The notes under the pieces are model-generated. The model saw only the letters and a program-made list of their open reading frames with translations. It did not search any database and had not been told where the DNA came from. Below, in pieces: positions 24,296-32,248 of a DNA stretch of 34,354 nt (the first letter of the stretch is position 1; every line of letters begins with the position of its first letter). This DNA is from Lachnospiraceae bacterium (GTDB lineage Bacteria > Bacteroidota > Bacteroidia > Bacteroidales > Muribaculaceae), in the NCBI GenBank assembly GCA_023663655.1, contig JAMPGZ010000029.1:1-34354 (forward strand), written 5' to 3'. Position numbers and translations under genes: made by a program.

Positions 24296-24366
24296 AACCC
24301 ACGAATCGCTAAAAATTGATTCATATTGCGAATTAAACATAATTATCACACACCGCCAAATAAAAA

Positions 24367-24397
24367 TTTGATGATATGATTATTTTCTGTATATTTG
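24367..24397 (+). promoter_or_regulatory. Promoter of the aldolase gene
   Basis: TTTG (24367-24370) and TATATTTG (24390-24397), 19 bases apart, match the Bacteroidota consensus perfectly. Transcription would begin near 24403, giving a leader of about 84 nt. I see no riboswitch-like fold in that leader. Confidence 0.8.
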
Positions 24398-24486
24398 CAA
24401 CTCAATAAGCTCTATTCCCTTTACTTGACAAAGGCGATTAAAGTAGTTGACTTTTTAATAGATTTATTACTAAAATACTAAAATTC

Positions 24487-25485
24487 ATGGTAAGTTACAA
24501 AGAACTCGGCTTGGTGAACACACGCGAGATGTTTGCTAAAGCAATCAAAGGAGGCTATGCAGTTCCTGCATTCAATTTCAACAACATGGAACAGCTTCAG
24601 GCTATCATCAAGGCAGCCGCTGAAGACCGTTCACCCGTCATCCTCCAAGTGTCAAAAGGCGCTCGTAACTATGCTAACCCCATCCTTCTTCGCTACATGG
24701 CACAGGGTGCCGTTGAATATGCCAAGAGCCTCGGCTGGGAAAATCCTCAGATCTGCTTGCACCTCGACCATGGTGACAGCTACGAACTTTGCAAAGACTG
24801 CATCGACCACGGATTCTCTTCTGTGATGATCGACGGCTCACACCTTCCCTACGAGGAAAATGTAGCCCTCACCAAGAAAGTTGTGGAATACGCTCACCAG
24901 TTTGACGTGACTGTTGAAGGTGAACTCGGCGTGCTCGCAGGAGTAGAGGACGAAGTTTCTTCCGACCACCACACCTACACCGATCCCGAAGAAGTTATCG
25001 ACTTCGCTACACGCACCGGATGTGACAGCCTTGCCATCTCTATCGGTACTTCTCACGGAGCCTACAAGTTCACTCCCGAACAGTGCACCCGCAACGCCGA
25101 AGGCCGCCTCGTGCCCCCGCCATTGGCATTCAACGTGCTCGATGCTGTGATGGAAAAACTCCCCGGATTCCCCATCGTGCTTCACGGATCAAGCTCTGTG
25201 CCTCAGGAATACGTTGACGAAATCAACGAATACGGCGGCAAGCTCCCCGACGCTATCGGTATCCCCGAAGAAGAACTTCGCAAGGCTGCAAAGAGCGCCG
25301 TTTGCAAGATCAACATCGACTCTGACAGCCGTCTCGCAATGACCGCTGCTGTTCGCAAAATAATGGCTACCAAGCCTGCTGAATTTGACCCGCGCAAATA
25401 CCTCGGACCGGCTCGTGACGAAATGGAGAAACTCTACAAGCACAAAATCGAAGCCGTTCTCGGAAGCAAGGACAAAGCCCTCTAA
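24487..25485 (+). CDS. fba: Class II fructose-bisphosphate aldolase
   Basis: A zinc-dependent aldolase of 332 residues, cleaving fructose 1,6-bisphosphate to dihydroxyacetone phosphate and glyceraldehyde 3-phosphate in glycolysis. Catalytic D94 and zinc ligand H95 lie in HLDHGDS, the acidic residues in VEGELG (143-148), H190 in GTSHGAYK and H233 in VLHGSSS. PAFNFNNMEQ near the N-terminus is also typical. Codon use is strongly biased to Bacteroidota-preferred codons, as expected for a highly expressed gene. It has its own promoter and a terminator directly downstream. Confidence 0.97.
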   Translation: MVSYKELGLVNTREMFAKAIKGGYAVPAFNFNNMEQLQAIIKAAAEDRSPVILQVSKGARNYANPILLRYMAQGAVEYAKSLGWENPQICLHLDHGDSYELCKDCIDHGFSSVMIDGSHLPYEENVALTKKVVEYAHQFDVTVEGELGVLAGVEDEVSSDHHTYTDPEEVIDFATRTGCDSLAISIGTSHGAYKFTPEQCTRNAEGRLVPPPLAFNVLDAVMEKLPGFPIVLHGSSSVPQEYVDEINEYGGKLPDAIGIPEEELRKAAKSAVCKINIDSDSRLAMTAAVRKIMATKPAEFDPRKYLGPARDEMEKLYKHKIEAVLGSKDKAL

Positions 25486-25508
25486 CAAAAACTCATTCAA
25501 CACTCCCT

Positions 25509-25549
25509 ACCCCACCAAAGGCATCAAACCCCTTGGTGGGGTTTTCCTT
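25509..25549 (+). terminator. Intrinsic terminator of the aldolase gene
   Basis: ACCCCACCAA (25509-25518) pairs with TTGGTGGGGT (25533-25542), a 10-bp stem with a 14-nt loop, followed by TTTCCTTT. It lies 23 nt after the aldolase stop. Confidence 0.82.
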
Positions 25550-25591
25550 TCCCCATATAAGCAAACTTTGCGTAGAAGAGCCTCCGTATGC

Positions 25592-25795
25592 CACACGAAG
25601 CATCGTGGGGTTGCATCAAATGCCGCAGCTCCGCTGTGGCTGACGACAGCGGGAGCACTCTGGACAGAGACAGCTTCGCCACTGGTTGACGACAGCAGAA
25701 GCTGTCTCATCTGCCTTAACCCCACGATACTTCGTGGGGGGGCACGCCACTCGTGTGGGAGACACACTCTCACCCCATCAACAGCGTAGCTGTTG
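25592..25795. repeat. REP-like palindrome cluster upstream of the transposase
   Basis: Five hairpins lie in about 200 bp: 25594-25607 (CACGA/TCGTG), 25622-25640 (GCCGCAGC/GCTGTGGC, one G-T pair), 25667-25708 (10-bp stem GAGACAGCTT/AAGCTGTCTC), 25720-25739 (CCCCACGA/TCGTGGGG) and 25779-25795 (CAACAGC/GCTGTTG). The segment 25594-25612 is repeated inverted at 25718-25736 with one mismatch. GGCTGACGACAGCGGGAGC near 25638 recurs in direct orientation near 25684 with three changes. The cluster resembles REP/BIME clusters around RAYT genes and is non-coding. Confidence 0.7.
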
Positions 25796-25838
25796 CATTT
25801 CACAAGAAAAACCACTACCTTTATCAAAAAAAGATCCT

Positions 25839-26288
25839 ATGAGCCGAAATCACATATACGCACACTACGTATTTGTCACCAAATACCGACAACCGGTAAT
25901 CACACCCGAAAAAGAACGCGAGCTATTTGCCTACATAATGGGAATAACCTCCAACTTAGGCTGCACCCTCATAAGAATAAACGCAGCACTCAACCATATA
26001 CATATACTCGTAAAACTCACCACAACAATAACAGCTTCCGACTACGTAGCCACAATAAAACGAGCCTCCTCGCTGTATTTGAAAAAGACTCGCCTATTCC
26101 CGAAGTTCCAAGGTTGGGCAAGAGAGTATTCAGTCGACTCGGTTTCCCCGCATTTCGTGCCGATCATAAAAGCATACATCTCCAAACAAAAAGAGCACCA
26201 CCAAGTGAAAAGTTTTGAACAAGAGTGGGTGGAGACTCTTCCCGATGATGAACGAGCATCATGGCAAATGAGGTGGTTCGACGCTTAG
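25839..26288 (+). CDS. IS200/IS605-type Y1 transposase, probable REP-associated (RAYT)
   Basis: A 149-residue single-strand HUH endonuclease-transposase of the TnpA type. The HUH motif is H53-I-H55 in ALNHIHILVKL, and the probable nucleophile is Y113 in KAYISKQKEHHQ, at the usual spacing of about 60 residues. The frame is open upstream to 25686, but that part lies in palindromic repeats, so ATG 25839 (MSRNHIYAHYVF) was chosen. It has no TnpB partner and is bordered on both sides by imperfect REP-like palindromes, as in domesticated RAYT loci. It sits between the fba terminator and proS with A-rich, gene-poor flanks. Intactness suggests activity or selection. Confidence 0.88.
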   Translation: MSRNHIYAHYVFVTKYRQPVITPEKERELFAYIMGITSNLGCTLIRINAALNHIHILVKLTTTITASDYVATIKRASSLYLKKTRLFPKFQGWAREYSVDSVSPHFVPIIKAYISKQKEHHQVKSFEQEWVETLPDDERASWQMRWFDA

Positions 26289-26309
26289 CCTACCCCCAAG
26301 ACGGGCATA

Positions 26310-26343
26310 GCAGAGATACATCAAATGACACAGCTCCGTTGGG
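26310..26343 (+). repeat. REP-like repeat downstream of the transposase
   Basis: The segment 26319-26343 (CATCAAATG, then A-C-A, then CAGCTCCG) matches 25614-25638 upstream of the transposase in the same orientation with a few changes. GCAGAGATACATCAA (26310-26324) also matches GCAGAGATTCATCAA inside the right-end tandem repeat (34152-34166) at 14 of 15 positions. Confidence 0.55.
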
Positions 26344-26389
26344 TAACACAAAATTCATGTAAAAGGAAGAGGATGTCCATCATTTTTTG

Positions 26390-26397
26390 TACCTTTG
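26390..26397 (+). promoter_or_regulatory. Promoter -7 box of proS
   Basis: TACCTTTG matches the TAnnTTTG box perfectly, but the region 19-21 bases upstream has no clear TTTG. Transcription would begin near 26402, about 39 nt before the proS ATG. It lies 101 bases after the transposase stop. Confidence 0.5.
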
Positions 26398-26440
26398 TAA
26401 GATAATAGAATCATCTCAAAAAACTATATCATAACTTGCT

Positions 26441-27922
26441 ATGGCAAAGGAACTCAAGGATCTCACCAAACGAAGTGAGGATTATTCAAAATGGTATAAC
26501 GAACTTGTCGTAAAGGCTGACCTCGCCGAACAGAGCGCCGTGCGCGGTTGTATGGTTATAAAGCCATACGGATATGCCATCTGGGAAAAAATGCAGCGAC
26601 AGCTCGACACTATGTTCAAGGAAACAGGCCACCAGAACGCCTACTTCCCGCTGTTGATTCCAAAATCTTTCTTATGTCGCGAGGCTGAACACGTGGAAGG
26701 GTTCGCTAAGGAGTGTGCGGTCGTAACTCACTACCGTCTCAAAAACGATCCTGACGGCAACGGCGTTGTCGTAGACCCCGATGCAAAGCTTGAAGAGGAA
26801 CTCATCATCCGCCCCACATCGGAAACAATCATCTGGAACACTTATAAAAACTGGATCACAAGCTACCGCGACCTCCCCATACTGTGCAACCAATGGGCTA
26901 ACGTGCTACGCTGGGAGATGCGCACACGTATGTTCCTCCGCACTGCCGAATTCTTGTGGCAAGAGGGACACACCGCCCACGCAACCCGCGAAGAAGCTGA
27001 AGCCGAAGCACGCAAAATGCTCGAAGTTTACGCCGATTTCGCTGAAAAGTTCATGGCTGTGCCGGTAGTGAAAGGCGTGAAGAGCGCCAACGAGCGTTTC
27101 GCCGGAGCAATCGACACCTACACCATCGAAGCGATGATGCAGGACGGAAAAGCTCTCCAGTCAGGAACATCACACTTCCTCGGACAAAACTTCGCCAAGG
27201 CATTTGACGTGACATTCATCAACAAAGAAAACAAGCCTGAATACGTGTGGGCTACATCATGGGGCGTGTCAACCCGACTCATGGGCGCGCTCATTATGAC
27301 CCACTCCGATGACAACGGACTTGTGCTCCCCCCGCACCTTGCTCCGATCCAGGTGGTAATCATCCCCATCTACAAGAACAGCGAGCAGATCGCAGAAATC
27401 GACAAGGCAATCGAGCCTATCGTCAACAAACTCCGCGCCCTCGGCATAAGCGTCAAGTATGACAACGCCGACAACCGCCGCCCGGGATTCAAGTTTGCCG
27501 ACTACGAGCTCAAGGGTGTGCCCGTGCGTCTTGCCATCGGTGCCCGCGACCTCGAAAACGGCACTGTCGAAGTAATGCGCCGCGACACTCTCGAAAAGCA
27601 GATTGAACCGCTCGAAGGAATCGAAGAATTTGTAAAAAATCTTCTCGAAGAGATTCAGGAAAACATCTACAAGAAGGCGCTCGCGCTGCGTGAATCAAAG
27701 ACCCGCACAGTCGACACCTACGATGAATTCAAGAAGGAGATTGAAAAAGGCGGATTCATCCTCGCTCACTGGGACGGCACAACCGAAACCGAGGAGAAGA
27801 TCAAGGAAGAAACCAAAGCCACCATACGATGCATCCCTCTCGACGGCGACAAGACTCCGGGAGTGTGCATGGTGACAGGCAAGCCATCGGCTCAACGAGT
27901 AATCTTCGCACGCAACTACTAA
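26441..27922 (+). CDS. proS: Proline--tRNA ligase (archaeal/eukaryotic-like short type)
   Basis: A class II aminoacyl-tRNA synthetase of 493 residues that charges tRNA(Pro). Motif 2 is seen in [20 protein letters not shown] and motif 3 in [34 protein letters not shown] follows motif 2. The anticodon-binding domain spans about 285-400 and a C-terminal ProS-specific domain about 410-493, ending in FARNY. It lacks the editing insertion of the long bacterial type, so it is the archaeal-like form normal for Bacteroidota. The glycosyltransferase gene starts 13 nt downstream and is likely co-transcribed. Confidence 0.96.
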   Translation: MAKELKDLTKRSEDYSKWYNELVVKADLAEQSAVRGCMVIKPYGYAIWEKMQRQLDTMFKETGHQNAYFPLLIPKSFLCREAEHVEGFAKECAVVTHYRLKNDPDGNGVVVDPDAKLEEELIIRPTSETIIWNTYKNWITSYRDLPILCNQWANVLRWEMRTRMFLRTAEFLWQEGHTAHATREEAEAEARKMLEVYADFAEKFMAVPVVKGVKSANERFAGAIDTYTIEAMMQDGKALQSGTSHFLGQNFAKAFDVTFINKENKPEYVWATSWGVSTRLMGALIMTHSDDNGLVLPPHLAPIQVVIIPIYKNSEQIAEIDKAIEPIVNKLRALGISVKYDNADNRRPGFKFADYELKGVPVRLAIGARDLENGTVEVMRRDTLEKQIEPLEGIEEFVKNLLEEIQENIYKKALALRESKTRTVDTYDEFKKEIEKGGFILAHWDGTTETEEKIKEETKATIRCIPLDGDKTPGVCMVTGKPSAQRVIFARNY

Positions 27923-27935
27923 TTCATTCATCATC

Positions 27936-28889
27936 ATGAACCACAATCCCGTCATCGCGATCGTCATTCCTTGTTACAACGAGGAAGAGGCTCTACCCAT
28001 TTCAGCCGAAACTCTGCTTGCTCTGCTCGACAGAATGACAGCCGAAGAGTTGATATCCCCGCACAGCTACATAATGTGCAGCAATGATGGCAGCCGCGAT
28101 GCCACATGGGACGTTATAACCAAGCTACACCTCCGCGATTCAAGAATCAAGGGGGTGTCGCTTGCTCATAACCGTGGACACCAGTACGCGCTCCTTGCCG
28201 GATTGATGGAGGTGCGCGACAAATGCGACGCTGCAATATCAATCGATGCCGACCTTCAGGACGACCCGGAGGCAATCATCGAGATGGTCAAGCAATTCCG
28301 TGCCGGAAAAGAGATAGTCTACGGTGTGCGTTCAAGCCGCCGGACCGACACTTGGTTCAAGCGCACCACAGCCCACGCATTCTACGACTTGCAAAAGAAA
28401 ATGGGGCTCGACACCGTATACGACCACGCCGACTACCGCCTCATGAGCAACCGCGCGCTCGACCTTCTGAGCGAATATGGAGAAAGCAATCTGTTCCTGC
28501 GAGGGATAGTGCCGCAGATAGGGCTTGAAACGGCTATAGTCACCTATCAACGCCATGAACGCGTTGCCGGAGAATCAAAATACCCTCTCGCCAAGATGCT
28601 CAGCTTCTCCATCGACGGCATCACATCATTCTCGGCAAAACCTATAAGATTCATATTTGCCACCGGAGTAATCCTGCTATTCATCGACATAATAGTGGCT
28701 ATATATGTCATGACATCCTACTTCACCCACAACACCTATTCAGGCTGGACCTCGTTGATGATATCAGTGTGGTTCCTCGGCAGCCTCATCCTGATAGGAA
28801 TAGGAATAGTAGGAGAATACGTGGGCAAGATATTCAACGAAGTGAAACATCGCCCCCGATACGCCATAAAAGACAAATTGTGGGACTAA
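27936..28889 (+). CDS. Family 2 glycosyltransferase, polyprenyl-phosphate sugar synthase-like
   Basis: A 317-residue GT2 enzyme of the dolichol-phosphate-mannose synthase/GtrB type. The N-terminal GT-A domain (about 6-230) starts VIPCYNEEEALP and has the nucleotide-metal site D104-A-D106 (SIDADLQDDP), then GVRSSRRTDTWFKR. Two C-terminal membrane helices lie at about 236-263 and 272-300, followed by a basic tail. It probably loads a sugar onto undecaprenyl phosphate for envelope glycans; the sugar is unknown. It follows proS by 13 nt, an unrelated function, so it likely shares its transcript only. It converges on rimM with a weak hairpin (28890-28904) between them. Confidence 0.9.
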   Translation: MNHNPVIAIVIPCYNEEEALPISAETLLALLDRMTAEELISPHSYIMCSNDGSRDATWDVITKLHLRDSRIKGVSLAHNRGHQYALLAGLMEVRDKCDAAISIDADLQDDPEAIIEMVKQFRAGKEIVYGVRSSRRTDTWFKRTTAHAFYDLQKKMGLDTVYDHADYRLMSNRALDLLSEYGESNLFLRGIVPQIGLETAIVTYQRHERVAGESKYPLAKMLSFSIDGITSFSAKPIRFIFATGVILLFIDIIVAIYVMTSYFTHNTYSGWTSLMISVWFLGSLILIGIGIVGEYVGKIFNEVKHRPRYAIKDKLWD

Positions 28890-28913
28890 TCGCGCACTTC
28901 GCGAAAATCCATT

Positions 28914-29438
28914 TTATAAATCAAGAATGCCTTCGGGCAACGTCATCACAATATACTTCCCTTCCTCATTTATCTCGTCGATCAATTCATCGGCGATGGG
29001 AATATATGTGGTTCGTTTATCAGGCAGTTCGACGATAAACAGGGCATTTTCGGTCGAGTCATTTATGTCGGTTATGACTCCCACCTTGCGTCCGTCGGCA
29101 TGTACTATGGCATAGCCTATAAGGTCGGAAGCATACAAGCCTCCATCTTCATCATCAACCTTCACATCATCGGCTATAAACGCATAGAGAGTCTTATTGA
29201 CAAGTTTAGATGCCTTTTCTTCCGAATCAATTCCGTCAATCTCAACTATAACCGAATCATGACGCTTCGGACGGATGGAATTGAAGAAAAACGGCACATA
29301 TATACCGTCGATATCAAGAGCCACCTTATCAAGACGCTCGATATCCACATTTTCATCAATCACGGCATTGAGTTCCCCCTTTATTCCGTGGGGTTTCCCA
29401 AGTTGCCCTATCTCTATAAGTTCACTGCTCTCAATCAT
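28914..29438 (-). CDS. rimM: Ribosome maturation factor RimM
   Basis: A 174-residue 16S rRNA processing factor for the 30S subunit head. The N-terminal RimM beta-barrel begins IEIGQLGKPHGIKGEL. The C-terminal PRC-barrel-like domain (about 100-170) includes YASDLIGYAIVHADGRKVG and YIPIADELIDEINEEGK. It lies 11 nt downstream of murA. The murA-rimM order is typical of Bacteroidota, unlike the rpsP-rimM-trmD-rplS order common elsewhere. It is last in the minus-strand cluster. Confidence 0.95.
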   Translation of the reverse strand: MIESSELIEIGQLGKPHGIKGELNAVIDENVDIERLDKVALDIDGIYVPFFFNSIRPKRHDSVIVEIDGIDSEEKASKLVNKTLYAFIADDVKVDDEDGGLYASDLIGYAIVHADGRKVGVITDINDSTENALFIVELPDKRTTYIPIADELIDEINEEGKYIVMTLPEGILDL

Positions 29439-29449
29439 ATACTGTCTTG

Positions 29450-30757
29450 TTAATCAACCCTAAGAATATTCGCGCCTATCTGATTCAAGCGCTTGTCGAT
29501 CGACTCATATCCCCTATCGATCTGATCCACATTATGGATGCGGCTCGTGCCCTTGGCTCCCATCGCAGCGATAAGCATGGCGATACCGGCACGGATATCG
29601 GGAGAAACCATATTGGTGGCACGCAGTGAATGGAGTTTGCCTGAACCGATCACCGCCGCACGGTGAGGATCGCACAATATTATCTGCGCGCCCATGTCGA
29701 TAAGTTTATCAACAAAGAACAAGCGGCTCTCAAACATTTTCTGGTGAATCAACACACTCCCCTTTGCTTGTGTCGCGACAACAAGGAAGATACTCAGCAA
29801 ATCAGGTGACAGCCCCGGCCACGGAGCATCGGCGAAGGTCATTATCGACCCGTCGAGGAATGTATCGATCGTATAATGCTTATGCGACGGGATGAACAGA
29901 TCATCGCCCTGACGCTGCAACTCTATACCCATGCGGGTGAAATTATCGGGCATGATTCCGAGGTCGTCATGGCTCACACCCTTAAGCAGAATCTCGCTTC
30001 CGGTCATTGCTGCCATACCGATGAAACTACCCACCTCAATCATGTCGGGAAGCATGGTGTGGGTGGTGCCGTGAAGCTCCTTCACACCCTTTATCGTAAG
30101 AAGATTGGAGCCTATGCCACTGATATCGGCGCCCATGCGGTTGAGCATCTTGCACAACTGCTGTATGTAAGGCTCACAAGCAGCATTGTAGATGGTGGTC
30201 GTACCCTCGGCGAGCACCGAAGCCATCACGATATTGGCGGTACCGGTCACCGACGCTTCATCGAGCAACATATACACTCCGCGAAGCGAGTTGCCGAATA
30301 TCTCGTAAGCCTGAAGCTCCTCGTTGTATTCAAATTCCGCTCCAAGTTTCTGGATGCCGATGAAATGTGTGTCAAGACGGCGACGACCGATCTTGTCACC
30401 TCCGGGCTTGGGAAGGACGGCATATCCGAACCGTGCCAGCAACGGACCGACAAACATCACCGAGCCGCGCAACGACGCCGACCGCTTAAGATATTCCGCC
30501 GACCGCAGATAGTCGATGTTCACATCGTCGGCTTGAAAAGAATAAGAGTGAGGAGCAAGTTTCTCCACTTTGACACCTATCTCTGAGAGCATGGATATCA
30601 GATTGTTGATGTCCAGAATATCAGGAATATTGTGCATTTCAATCTTATCAGAGGTCAACAAAGTGGCACAAATTACCTCAAGCGCCTCGTTTTTTGCTCC
30701 CTGCGGCGTTATTTCGCCATGGAGTTTATGTCCTCCTTCTACAATAAATGTGCTCAT
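29450..30757 (-). CDS. murA: UDP-N-acetylglucosamine 1-carboxyvinyltransferase with active-site Asp
   Basis: A 435-residue enzyme for the first committed step of peptidoglycan synthesis, adding enolpyruvate from PEP to UDP-GlcNAc. K22 and N23 are in the expected place (GAKNEAL). The loop that carries catalytic Cys115 in E. coli reads PKPGGDKIGRRRLDTH, with D121 in place of Cys. The Asp form is active in other bacteria and is known to resist fosfomycin, which alkylates the Cys. SPDIRAGIAMLIAAM and the C-terminal IDRGYESIDKRL are typical. It lies between a DUF4290 gene (59 nt) and rimM (11 nt). Confidence 0.96.
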   Translation of the reverse strand: MSTFIVEGGHKLHGEITPQGAKNEALEVICATLLTSDKIEMHNIPDILDINNLISMLSEIGVKVEKLAPHSYSFQADDVNIDYLRSAEYLKRSASLRGSVMFVGPLLARFGYAVLPKPGGDKIGRRRLDTHFIGIQKLGAEFEYNEELQAYEIFGNSLRGVYMLLDEASVTGTANIVMASVLAEGTTTIYNAACEPYIQQLCKMLNRMGADISGIGSNLLTIKGVKELHGTTHTMLPDMIEVGSFIGMAAMTGSEILLKGVSHDDLGIMPDNFTRMGIELQRQGDDLFIPSHKHYTIDTFLDGSIMTFADAPWPGLSPDLLSIFLVVATQAKGSVLIHQKMFESRLFFVDKLIDMGAQIILCDPHRAAVIGSGKLHSLRATNMVSPDIRAGIAMLIAAMGAKGTSRIHNVDQIDRGYESIDKRLNQIGANILRVD

Positions 30758-30793
30758 GTTACAGATAATGGGGTAAGTGTCAATATGGAAAAT

Positions 30794-30817
30794 GCCGGCA
30801 AAACCTATATTGCCGGC
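30794..30817 (-). terminator. Hairpin between DUF4290 gene and murA, possible attenuator
   Basis: GCCGGCAA/TTGCCGGC (8-bp stem, 8-nt loop) ends exactly in the stop codon of the DUF4290 gene. On the minus strand it is followed by ATTTTCC, a weak T run. It may tune read-through into murA, for which I see no separate promoter in the 59-nt gap. Confidence 0.4.
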
Positions 30818-31410
30818 TATTTTTTCTTTTTCTTCTTGGAAGTGGTCGCCGGAGCCGGAGCAGCCTTGAACTGACGCAACTTGTGCACAGCAGGGTCAAG
30901 ACGTATGGCGCCATGGCTATACATGGCAAGATCCTTGAATATCTTGGCATCGTCGACACCGTCGGGATTGGCAAGAAGAAGCTGTTTCTTCATGTGGTTG
31001 GCGATGAGATCCACAAGGGCATCCTTCTCTTCGCCCGGCTCCATCGCCACCGCCTTGGCTATCATAAGCTCGATATATTTGCCATAATGGCGGAAACGTA
31101 TATCCGACAGCTCGTATGGAATCGGCTCGGGACGCGAACCAAGACTCTCCGGACGGATCACCTCACACGGATAATCAATGTCGAGCTTGAAATCCGACAT
31201 GATGGCAAGATGATCCCACAGCTTATGTTTGAAATCATCTACGTCACGAAGCTGGGGAAACAGGTTGCCCATCGACGCGATGATCGAGTATGCGCACACT
31301 GTGCGCTCCTCCCTGTCAGGAATAGTGACGCAATAGTCCACCATCTGCTGGATATTGCGCCCATATTCCGGAAGGATAAGTTTTTTTAACTGAGTATTAT
31401 AGGTCAGCAT
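30817..31410 (-). CDS. DUF4290 domain protein
   Basis: A 197-residue cytoplasmic protein, mostly helical, of a family known only from Bacteroidota and usually encoded next to murA. Recognisable stretches are LTYNTQLKKLILPEYGRNIQ, IASMGNLFPQLRDV and HKLWDHLAIMSDFKLDIDYP. The C-terminus is a low-complexity tail ending in six lysines after an Ala/Pro stretch. Function is unknown; conserved linkage to murA and rimM suggests a role in envelope growth or translation (inference). A GTG lies directly before the chosen ATG. It starts 8 nt after the fabG stop. Confidence 0.88.
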   Translation of the reverse strand: MLTYNTQLKKLILPEYGRNIQQMVDYCVTIPDREERTVCAYSIIASMGNLFPQLRDVDDFKHKLWDHLAIMSDFKLDIDYPCEVIRPESLGSRPEPIPYELSDIRFRHYGKYIELMIAKAVAMEPGEEKDALVDLIANHMKKQLLLANPDGVDDAKIFKDLAMYSHGAIRLDPAVHKLRQFKAAPAPATTSKKKKKK

Positions 31411-31418
31411 CACACAAA

Positions 31419-32165
31419 TTACATGTTCATACCGCCGTCAACCTGGATCACCTGACCTGTCACATAGCTTGACATATCAGAAGCGAGGAACACAGCAACA
31501 TTGGCGATATCCTCAACCTGACCTCCGCGACGCAAAGGAATCTTGTTCACCCATTCAGCACGGATATCGTCGGGGAGAGCGGCAGTCATTGCTGTCTCGA
31601 TGAAGCCCGGAGCAATCGCATTGGCACGCACGCCGCGGCTGCCCACTTCCTGAGCTATTGACTTGGCAAGAGCGATAAGACCTGCCTTTGATGCGGCATA
31701 GTTGGCTTGACCTGCATTACCGTGAACACCTACCACCGATGCCATGTTGATGATGGAACCTGCGCGCTGGCGCACCATGATAGGAAGAACGGCATTGATG
31801 AAGTTAAACGCGCTCTTGAGGTTGACTGCGATCACAGCATCCCACTGAGCCTCGGTCATGCGAAGCATAAGACCATCCTTGGTGATACCGGCGTTGTTGA
31901 CAAGAATGTCGATTGAACCGAAATCTTTCTTTATCTGATCCACAACCTCCTTGGTCTGATTGAAATCAGCAGCGTTCGACGCATATCCCTTAACCTTCAC
32001 GCCAAGGGCTGCGATTTCACGTTCGGTCGCTTCTCCGTTTTCATCGATAACAAGGTCGGTAAAGGCGATATTGGCGCCCTCCTGAGCGAAACGCATGGCA
32101 AGAGCCTTGCCTATTCCGCGTGCCGCTCCGGTGATAAGGGCGGTCTTTCCTTCAAGTAGTTTCAT
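31419..32165 (-). CDS. fabG: 3-oxoacyl-[acyl-carrier-protein] reductase
   Basis: A short-chain dehydrogenase of 248 residues reducing 3-oxoacyl-ACP with NADPH in fatty-acid elongation. The cofactor motif is TGAARGIGK (12-20), then NNAG (90-93). The catalytic residues are S143, Y156 and K160 (NYAASK), and the C-terminus reads SSYVTGQVIQVDGGMNM, a strong FabG signature. It has its own promoter in the end of the fabH-like gene and is followed 8 nt later by the DUF4290 gene. Confidence 0.95.
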   Translation of the reverse strand: MKLLEGKTALITGAARGIGKALAMRFAQEGANIAFTDLVIDENGEATEREIAALGVKVKGYASNAADFNQTKEVVDQIKKDFGSIDILVNNAGITKDGLMLRMTEAQWDAVIAVNLKSAFNFINAVLPIMVRQRAGSIINMASVVGVHGNAGQANYAASKAGLIALAKSIAQEVGSRGVRANAIAPGFIETAMTAALPDDIRAEWVNKIPLRRGGQVEDIANVAVFLASDMSSYVTGQVIQVDGGMNM

Positions 32166-32194
32166 ATATGCACTATTTTTATTTTGCGTTTATG

Positions 32195-32211
32195 CCGCCG
32201 TTGAACGACGG
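32195..32211 (-). promoter_or_regulatory. Hairpin at the 5' end of the fabG transcript
   Basis: On the minus strand CCGTCGT pairs with ACGGCGG (one G-T pair, 3-nt loop). It starts within a base or two of the expected transcription start. A 5'-terminal stem of this kind can stabilise mRNA; regulation is not shown. Confidence 0.4.
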
Positions 32212-32216
32212 TATCA

Positions 32217-32248
32217 CAAAGTTAATTAATTATTATATCTCCACCAAA
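32217..32248 (-). promoter_or_regulatory. Promoter of fabG-DUF4290-murA-rimM
   Basis: On the minus strand TTTG (32248-32245) and TAACTTTG (32224-32217) are 20 bases apart, a perfect fit. The upstream box lies within the last codons of the fabH-like gene. The expected start is near 32211, giving a leader of about 46 nt. Confidence 0.75.

Noticed and set aside
24398-24486. Riboswitch before the aldolase gene
   Set aside because: No recognisable aptamer or terminator-like hairpin is visible in the 84-nt leader.
25686-25838. N-terminal extension of the transposase by 51 residues
   Set aside because: The extension is translated palindromic repeat. The family start is at MSRNH, and IS200-type transposases are about 130-150 residues.
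29876-30586. A 236-residue open frame on the plus strand
   Set aside because: It lies wholly antisense to murA, whose motifs are unmistakable, and the translated product has no recognisable features.
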